Positions 58,942 through 64,000 of a stretch of 64,000 nt of DNA are shown one piece after another. This DNA comes from Flavobacterium marginilacus (lineage in GTDB: Bacteria > Bacteroidota > Bacteroidia > Flavobacteriales > Flavobacteriaceae), in NCBI RefSeq assembly GCF_026870155.1, contig NZ_CP113975.1:4216001-4280000 (forward strand), in the 5' to 3' direction. A program made the translations under genes and the position numbers. The notes under the pieces are model-generated. The model ran no database searches. It was not told where the DNA came from and saw nothing but the letters and a program-made list of their open reading frames with translations. Each line of letters begins with the position of its first letter. The first letter of the stretch is position 1.

Positions 58942-59497
58942 AGAATTACAAAATATCTGGGATCAGCAGACAGAATCTAATACACAGCCAACTGCTTCCG
59001 AAATTATTAAAAAAGCAGAGGCGCATACTAAAAAAATTAAACGCAGTCATTTTTGGACCAGAGTAATTTTAAGTCTAACCTCATTAATATTAATCACTTA
59101 TTATATTTGGGCAGGTGCTTATAGACATACACAGTTTAGTTTTGGATTATGTATTATGATTGCAATGCTTCTTATCCGTGCAGCCTTAGAATCGATCAGT
59201 GTAAAAAAACTAGAGGACTTAAAAACCGATGTTAACTTAATTGAATACAGTAAACTAGCGCATGAGTTTTACAAATGGAGAAAAAAAATACATTACATCC
59301 TTACACCTGTCATTTACTTGACTTATATTGTTGGCTTCACGTTACTTTTACCTGTTTTTGAAAACAATTTCTCAAGAGGCTTTTATCTTTACATCCTATC
59401 AAGCGGATATATTTTTTTATTAATCTTTGGACTATTTATGGTAAGAATAATCCAAAAGGAAATAAAGCTTTTAAATTTCTTAAAAAATATCACTTAA
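58928..59497 (+). CDS. Four-helix membrane protein, possible anti-sigma factor
   Basis: From ATG 58928 the protein is 189 residues (MKTFEELQNIWDQQTE). A charged cytosolic N-terminus (about 1-45) is followed by four membrane helices in two hairpins. The N-terminal part 'FEELQNIWDQQ' resembles the short sigma-binding heads seen beside ECF genes in Bacteroidota. It overlaps the sigma gene by 14 nt. No zinc-binding HxxxCxxC (ZAS) motif is present. The role as anti-sigma is inferred from position. Confidence 0.65.
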   Translation: MKTFEELQNIWDQQTESNTQPTASEIIKKAEAHTKKIKRSHFWTRVILSLTSLILITYYIWAGAYRHTQFSFGLCIMIAMLLIRAALESISVKKLEDLKTDVNLIEYSKLAHEFYKWRKKIHYILTPVIYLTYIVGFTLLLPVFENNFSRGFYLYILSSGYIFLLIFGLFMVRIIQKEIKLLNFLKNIT

Positions 59498-59641
59498 AAG
59501 AAAAAAAAACGTTCTTTTATTAGCTATCTAATTTAGATATAACAGTTTTTAATCTGGCCCTTAGAAATATTAAATATATCCAAGTGTGGTTAAGTAATTC
59601 TTTTTAGAAATCTTCCATAAGCCGGTTAGATATTTGAATGC

Positions 59642-59686
59642 TTCCCGCTACTGAGACCAACCCATCAGCATTTTGATGGGTTTTTT
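59642..59686 (+). other. tRNA-3'-end-like sequence followed by a terminator
   Basis: TTCCCGCTACT (59642-59652) is identical to the last bases of the tRNA-fMet copies plus the next nucleotides of copy 1. It is followed, as in the real tRNA operon, by a terminator: AACCCATCA (59659-59667) and TGATGGGTT (59674-59682) with a T-run. The upstream tRNA body is not recognisable. It may be a relic of a third tRNA copy or an attachment-site-like duplication. Confidence 0.4.
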
Positions 59687-60029
59687 TATGATTATCATGT
59701 TCATCACCTCCCGTAAAAATTGGAATTAACTCAAAAATACGGTTCACTTTTTTGGTTAGATATTCTCTATTTTCTGCCCTAATTGACAAACTCTCTGGAA
59801 ACACTAACTTTTGAATCCTTATCTTATCCTCAACATCTCCTCTTATTCAGCAATCACTGATGTTTTTGATTTTTTCTACTACTTTTTCAGCATGAATTTT
59901 CATAAAAAGATTCATGACTATCCGTGACTAGTACCATTTCACAGACTAAACCATTATGGACTGAAAGTCCATAGATTTAGTCAGGCACAGAATCGGCAAG
60001 GTTGGATTGCGAAAATTGATGAAATTTTA

Positions 60030-60077
60030 CCACAGATTCACAGATAAAAAATGATTTTAAAATCTGTGAATCTGTGG
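60030..60077. repeat. 16-bp palindrome (ccacagattcacagat)
   Basis: Perfect arms at 60030-60045 and 60062-60077. The surrounding gap 59498-60437 contains further repeat fragments: 'ctttgcgcctctgcgag' near 60193 (same family as 31776-31841), and 'gactatccgtga' near 59916 mirrored by 'acggatagtc' near 60264. No gene is convincing in this gap. Confidence 0.65.
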
Positions 60078-60422
60078 CAATTTTTTTTTAGAAGCTAAAG
60101 CAAGATGCGCTGAAAGTGTATAGTTTTAAACTCTATTTGAGACCAATAAATTAGTTTTGATTTTTTTTCAAAAACTTTAGCCTTTATGTTCTTTGCGCCT
60201 CTGCGAGCCCAATTTCACGCAAAGGTCAAAGGGTATTTCAATATTTAGACTCTTGGTATGAATTACGGATAGTCATAAAAAGATTTATAGATCTGAAGTC
60301 ATTTTGAATGGAATCAGATGTTCACTTTAAATAGGAAAAGATAATTAATATCATCAGAATTTGCATCAAATGTATCTAGTTTGAATTAAAATAAAACTTT
60401 TGGTATATTTTATTTGGCTTTA

Positions 60423-60444
60423 AAATATACTTTTTAGTATATTT
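60423..60444. promoter_or_regulatory. TetR operator overlapping its promoter (site 1)
   Basis: AAATATACT-TTTT-AGTATATTT is a perfect 9-bp inverted repeat. It overlaps a -7 element TATATTTG (60438-60445) and lies 21 nt before the tetR ATG. An identical site (opposite orientation) occurs at 61071-61092. Confidence 0.8.
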
Positions 60445-60465
60445 GCATTTTTAATTACAATAATC

Positions 60466-61056
60466 ATGACAACCAAAGCAGAAAGAACAAAACAATTTAT
60501 TCTCGAAACAGCAGCACCACTCTACAACGAGAAGGGTATTTCCGGTGTGAGTATTGATGATGTACTGGAAGCTACCAAATTAACAAAGGGCTGCATTTAT
60601 GGTCATTTTCAGAGTAAAGACGATCTTTCCGAACAGGTAATTGAGTATTCTTTGAATAATCTGGCGGAAAAAATTACGACTGCTGTCTTAAAGGAAACCA
60701 CTGCTAAGGCAAAAATCAATGCGTTCATGGATTTTTATAAAAATCCAATCAATACCTATATAAACGGTGGCTGCCCAATGTTTAACACGGCAGTTGAGGC
60801 AGATGACAACTTTCCAGCAATCAAACAAATGGTTGCAGCAAGATTTTTAGCAGGACAGGAAGCTCTTTGTGAAGTGATGCAGCAAGGCATTGACAGCGGT
60901 GAGTTTTCATCCCAGCTTAATCCTGCAAAATTTGCATTTAAGATGGTTGCCGCAATTGAAGGCGGTATCGTAATTTGTCGTACTATAGATTCAGCTCAGC
61001 CAATGTATGAATTGGTAAACGACCTGAAAAAAGAACTTGAACAATACAGTTTGTAA
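60466..61056 (+). CDS. TetR/AcrR family transcriptional regulator
   Basis: A 196-residue TetR protein. The HTH is ILETAAPLYNEKGISGVSIDDVLEATKLTKGCIYGHFQSKDDLSEQVIEY (about 10-60). The ligand domain includes YINGGCPMFNTAVEADDNFPAIKQMVAARF, a C-terminal pattern seen in repressors of oxidoreductase operons (GGCPxxN). It probably represses itself and the downstream SDR operon through two palindromes. The inducer may be an electrophile or quinone, by analogy with related repressors. Confidence 0.92.
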   Translation: MTTKAERTKQFILETAAPLYNEKGISGVSIDDVLEATKLTKGCIYGHFQSKDDLSEQVIEYSLNNLAEKITTAVLKETTAKAKINAFMDFYKNPINTYINGGCPMFNTAVEADDNFPAIKQMVAARFLAGQEALCEVMQQGIDSGEFSSQLNPAKFAFKMVAAIEGGIVICRTIDSAQPMYELVNDLKKELEQYSL

Positions 61057-61070
61057 TTTTTTTTAATCAA

Positions 61071-61092
61071 AAATATACTAAAAAGTATATTT
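61071..61092. promoter_or_regulatory. TetR operator upstream of the SDR operon (site 2)
   Basis: AAATATACT-AAAA-AGTATATTT repeats the sequence of site 1 read on the other strand. It lies 56 nt before the first SDR gene's ATG. Confidence 0.8.
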
Positions 61093-61147
61093 TAACAAAA
61101 ACGCACGAAATCAATATAAAACAAAATAAATTTTAAAATAACATAAA

Positions 61148-61885
61148 ATGAAAACAACAGGAAATACAATATTTATTAGTGGCGGAAGTGCCGGAATAGG
61201 TTTAGCAATCGCTAAAAAATTACATGCCGAAGGCAATAAAATAATTATCAACGGAAGAAATGAAGAGCGTCTGCAAAAAGCACTTTCCGAATTAGACGGT
61301 GCGGCAGCTATTGTAGGGGATTTGGCAAATGAATCTGACAGAATCAAGATTGCTGATGAACTGAAAAATAAATATTCAGATGTAAATATCATTATAAACA
61401 ATGCAGGTGCTGCTTTTGGGTACCTTTTAAGTGAACAGACCAATGCACTTGAGAAAGCACAGATTGAGATGAATGTGAATTATTTTGCCATCATCCATTT
61501 TAACGAACTGATGATTCCTCATTTATTGCAAAAACAAGAAGCGGCAGTAGTAAATATTTCTTCGCTTGCAGTTTATGGAAGCCATAAATTCCTGCCGACT
61601 TACGGTGCTACAAAAGCGGCATTACACAGCTATACTGTAGCTTTGAGATACACTTATGAGGAACAAAAAAACCTTCAGATTTATGAAGTATATCCTCCGT
61701 TGACCAATACCGAATTTTCATCTTACATCGGAGGTGAAAATGGAATTCCTCCAAGTGAAGTTGCAGACGAATTACTTATTGGTTTAAAAGATAACCTGTT
61801 TGATATTCCGGTGGGAGAAACAAAAATTTACGCTGCAGCTGTTGGCGAAGCGATGGCCAAAATTGCATCTCAGGCAAATCACTAA
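61148..61885 (+). CDS. Short-chain dehydrogenase/reductase (DltE-like)
   Basis: A 245-residue SDR: cofactor loop ISGGSAGIGLAIAKKL (about 10-25), NNAG (about 80), Ser in NISSLAVYG and the catalytic Y-x-x-x-K in YGATKAAL. This is the classical NAD(P)-dependent fold, closest to DltE-type SDRs. The substrate is unknown. It is the first gene of a TetR-controlled operon with another SDR, a DoxX-like protein and a quinone oxidoreductase. Confidence 0.9.
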   Translation: MKTTGNTIFISGGSAGIGLAIAKKLHAEGNKIIINGRNEERLQKALSELDGAAAIVGDLANESDRIKIADELKNKYSDVNIIINNAGAAFGYLLSEQTNALEKAQIEMNVNYFAIIHFNELMIPHLLQKQEAAVVNISSLAVYGSHKFLPTYGATKAALHSYTVALRYTYEEQKNLQIYEVYPPLTNTEFSSYIGGENGIPPSEVADELLIGLKDNLFDIPVGETKIYAAAVGEAMAKIASQANH

Positions 61886-61948
61886 TTAACTTTTAAAGTG
61901 GATTTTGCTCTGAACAGCAAATCCACTTTTACTATAAAAACTATTGTT

Positions 61949-62713
61949 ATGGATATTCAAGGCAAAACAGTACTAATCACCGGTGGTGCATCAGGAATAG
62001 GATTCGAGGCCACCAAACAGTTCTTGAAAAATGGTGCGAAGGTCATTATTACCGGCAGAAATCAGGATAAATTGAATGCTGCCAAACAGCAGTTTCCGGA
62101 ACTTATCGCCCTTAAAAGCGATGTCTCCAAAGCAGAAGATGCCAATGCACTTTTTGAGAAGGTTTCTGGACTTGGAGGAATCGATATTCTTTTTAATAAT
62201 GCCGGTGTAGGGGTTCCTCCGATAAATCTTGGTGTTGCGAATGACAAGCATTTAGCCGGTGCAGTATATGAAATGGAGGTGAATTATTTTGGCGTCATCC
62301 GCCTGAATAATCTTTTTATGGATATGCTTCAATCACGCAGGGAAGCAGCTATCATAAACACCACTTCTATATTGAGTATTGTCCCTTCCGTATTAGAAGC
62401 AACCTATTCGGCTACAAAAGCGGCTTTGGCATTTTACACCAAATCATTGCGATCCCATTTGCAGGCTATCCAAAGTTCGGTAAAAGTTTTTGAATTATTA
62501 CCGCCCTTGGTAGATACAGATATGGTGGCAGACCGCCCGGATAAGAAAATGAGTCCTGAAAAATTAGTCGACGAGTTGATTAAAGGTCTGCGGAACGATA
62601 CTTATACCATTCGTGTGGGAGATACAAAAGCACTTTACTTCCTGAATCGTTTGATGCCTGAGACTGCGTATAAAATGGTCAACAAAAAAGAACATTACAA
62701 ACAGCTGAAATAG
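61949..62713 (+). CDS. Short-chain dehydrogenase/reductase (second SDR)
   Basis: From ATG 61949 (MDIQGKTVLITGGASGIG) the protein is 254 residues. It shows the TGGASGIG loop, NNAGVG, TTSILS (Ser) and YSATKAAL (Tyr-x-x-x-Lys). It resembles its neighbour in pattern and ends SNKKEHY-type after KMVNKK, suggesting the two arose by duplication. An upstream in-frame GTG (61898) is unlikely because the stretch before 61949 is unrelated to SDRs. Confidence 0.9.
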   Translation: MDIQGKTVLITGGASGIGFEATKQFLKNGAKVIITGRNQDKLNAAKQQFPELIALKSDVSKAEDANALFEKVSGLGGIDILFNNAGVGVPPINLGVANDKHLAGAVYEMEVNYFGVIRLNNLFMDMLQSRREAAIINTTSILSIVPSVLEATYSATKAALAFYTKSLRSHLQAIQSSVKVFELLPPLVDTDMVADRPDKKMSPEKLVDELIKGLRNDTYTIRVGDTKALYFLNRLMPETAYKMVNKKEHYKQLK

Positions 62714-62738
62714 ATGCTTTAACTTAATTTGTAACTTT

Positions 62739-63116
62739 ATGAAAAAAATCAACATAATTTACTGGACAACAACTGTACTAGCAATGCTTACAGGAGCCAC
62801 TTCCGGTTACTTTTATTTTACTAATCCAACGATGCTGGAAGCATTTCACCATCTTGGTTTTCCGGATCATTTCAGGATAGAACTTGGTGTACTCAAGGTG
62901 CTGGGATCTTTTGCGATTCTGATTCCTAGTGTTCCTTCCAAGATTAAAGAGTGGGTCTACTTCGGTTTCGGAATTACGTTCCTTTCCGGTACTTATGCTC
63001 ATTTTATGATTGATGGTTTCAGCAAAAGCCTGTTTCCGCTAATACCATTTGTGTTTTTGGTAATTTCTTATTTCTATTATCATAAACTAAACAATAGCAG
63101 GTCAAAAAACATTTAA
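62739..63116 (+). CDS. DoxX-like membrane protein
   Basis: A 125-residue protein with four hydrophobic segments: IIYWTTTVLAMLTGATSGYFYF, IELGVLKVLGSFAILIPSV, WVYFGFGITFLSGTYAHFMI and FPLIPFVFLVISYFYY. 'MLEAFHHLGFPDHFRIELGVLKVLG' is the DoxX-like signature (LGFP...LGxxKxxG). DoxX proteins are membrane partners of oxidoreductases and often lie in redox-stress operons. It follows the second SDR by 25 nt. Confidence 0.85.
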   Translation: MKKINIIYWTTTVLAMLTGATSGYFYFTNPTMLEAFHHLGFPDHFRIELGVLKVLGSFAILIPSVPSKIKEWVYFGFGITFLSGTYAHFMIDGFSKSLFPLIPFVFLVISYFYYHKLNNSRSKNI

Positions 63117-63126
63117 ATTATAGACT

Positions 63127-64000
63127 ATGAAAGCATTTGTAATTAATAAATACGGCAAAAAGGAAAAGATGCAGCTTTCTGATGCGGCAAAACCAACAAT
63201 TAAAGATACAGAAATACTGGTCGAAATACATGCCACCGCTCTTAATTTACTCGATTCTAAAATAAAGAACGGGGAATTTAAATTATTACTGCCCTATAAA
63301 ACACCTCTTGTTTTAGGTCATGATCTGGCTGGTGTGATTGTTGAAACAGGCAGAAAAGTAACCAAATTTAAAGCTGGTGACGAAGTTTATGCCCGTCCGG
63401 CAGATTTCAGGATTGGAACTTTCGCAGAGTTTATAGCATTTGACCAGGCAGATGCAGCTTTAAAACCCAAAAACATTTCAATGGAAGAGGCAGCCTCTAT
63501 TCCACTGGTTGGATTAACAGTCTGGCAGGCATTTTTTGAAAAAGCTCATTTAAAAAAAGGTCAGAAAGTTTTCATCCAGGCCGGATCCGGCGGTGTAGGT
63601 ACGTTCGCTATCCAGCTGGCAAAACACTTGGGATTGGAAGTAGCTACCACTACCAGCAGCAAAAATCATGAATTGGTTCAATCTCTAGGGGCAGATGTTA
63701 TTATTGATTATAAAACACAGCATTTTGAAAACATCCTGAAAGATTATGATTATGTCCTGAACAGCCAGGATAAAAAAACACTGCTGAAATCGATTACCAT
63801 TCTTAAATCAGGAGGACAGCTGGTTTCTATTTCCGGCCCTCCAACACCGCTGTCTGCTAAAGAACTAGGTTTGTCATGGGTGATGAAGTTTGTATTTGGC
63901 ATGATAAGCAGTAAAGTCCGCAAAAAAGCGAAGCAGCAGCATGTTGATTATTCTTTTCTTTTTATGAAGGCCAATGGTGCGCAGCTTGAAGAGATCACCA
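63127..64000 (+). CDS. NADP-dependent quinone oxidoreductase / zinc-type alcohol dehydrogenase, 3' truncated by window
   Basis: It starts at ATG 63127 and runs off the window after about 291 residues. The N-terminal GroES-like domain reads MKAFVINKYGKKEKMQLSDAAKPTIKDTEILVEIHATALNLLDSKIKNGEF...TPLVLGHDLAGVIVETG; the Rossmann part has VFIQAGSGGVGTFAIQLAKHLG. The structural-zinc Cys cluster is absent, as in quinone oxidoreductases (QOR/YhfP type). It reduces quinones or enones with NADPH. It is the last gene seen of the TetR-controlled operon. Confidence 0.88.
   Translation, partial: MKAFVINKYGKKEKMQLSDAAKPTIKDTEILVEIHATALNLLDSKIKNGEFKLLLPYKTPLVLGHDLAGVIVETGRKVTKFKAGDEVYARPADFRIGTFAEFIAFDQADAALKPKNISMEEAASIPLVGLTVWQAFFEKAHLKKGQKVFIQAGSGGVGTFAIQLAKHLGLEVATTTSSKNHELVQSLGADVIIDYKTQHFENILKDYDYVLNSQDKKTLLKSITILKSGGQLVSISGPPTPLSAKELGLSWVMKFVFGMISSKVRKKAKQQHVDYSFLFMKANGAQLEEIT

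Noticed and set aside
59604..59804. 66-residue minus-strand frame
   Set aside because: It runs through a terminator hairpin and the tRNA-like sequence, has no domain, and lies in repeat-rich DNA.
1..64000. CRISPR array or prophage
   Set aside because: No regularly spaced identical repeats of 23-47 nt with unique spacers, and no phage structural, integrase or lysis genes were seen.

Overview
The window is AT-rich DNA from a member of the Bacteroidota, most probably Flavobacterium or a close relative in Flavobacteriaceae. The evidence is: promoters of the TAnnTTTG type and no clear Shine-Dalgarno sequences; a flavobacterial gene set (TamB/TamA pair, GSCFA protein, GxxExxY protein, PF14905 and SusC-style TonB receptors with CarboxypepD_reg-like N-termini, DUF4890, DUF4136, DUF2490, DUF4230); a long aromatic amino acid hydroxylase; and many dispersed imperfect palindromes. 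It appears to be a chromosomal segment of housekeeping genes with small accessory and decaying patches.

Layout. 1-3 kb: end of an AI-2E-type permease, then a decayed patch with a frameshifted gene, two small membrane proteins, and an antitoxin/ParE-like toxin pair whose toxin carries an in-frame stop. 3-11.5 kb: HAD phosphatase, FAD monooxygenase plus GNAT, moeA, a DUF4890 protein, hemL, a lipoprotein glucosaminidase, a PLP desulfhydrase/ACC deaminase-like enzyme, and two small proteins. 11.8-20.2 kb: hutU (with a palindromic repeat inserted in frame), a DUF4136 lipoprotein, an ilv-type unit (two Ile-rich leader peptides with terminators, an orphan IlvN-like ACT protein, ilvA), truncated haemoglobin, a pectate lyase with an upstream palindrome, and an aromatic amino acid hydroxylase. 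20.3-22.4 kb: a Panacea-domain pair (candidate toxin-antitoxin) and a DUF4230 protein. 22.7-38.7 kb: Hsp20, TamA/TamB, GSCFA, GxxExxY, alaS, M23 peptidase, MerR, LemA and two TPM proteins.

38.8-48.9 kb reads as one nutrient-acquisition island: an Rrf2 regulator with four clustered Cys; a perfect 15-bp inverted repeat overlapping a promoter; a short peptide ending in alternating Cys codons; a TonB receptor; a PstSCAB-like ABC importer whose binding protein has lost the usual Ser/Thr of one anion-binding loop; DUF2490; and a ChrA-family transporter. The context suggests uptake of sulfate or another sulfur oxyanion rather than phosphate. This is inference.

48.9-64 kb: DUF4890 and PF14905 proteins, der, era, two identical initiator tRNA genes, an ISAon1-type insertion sequence beside a remnant of a second copy, a hydrolase/ECF sigma/membrane-protein operon, a repeat-rich gap, and a TetR-controlled redox operon (two SDRs, DoxX-like, zinc-type quinone oxidoreductase cut by the window edge). 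TetR-type palindromes lie before and after the regulator gene.

The observations most worth checking are the tandem isoleucine leaders, the Cys-ended leader in the Rrf2/TonB/ABC island, the GxxExxY gene framed by long palindromes, and the Panacea pair.
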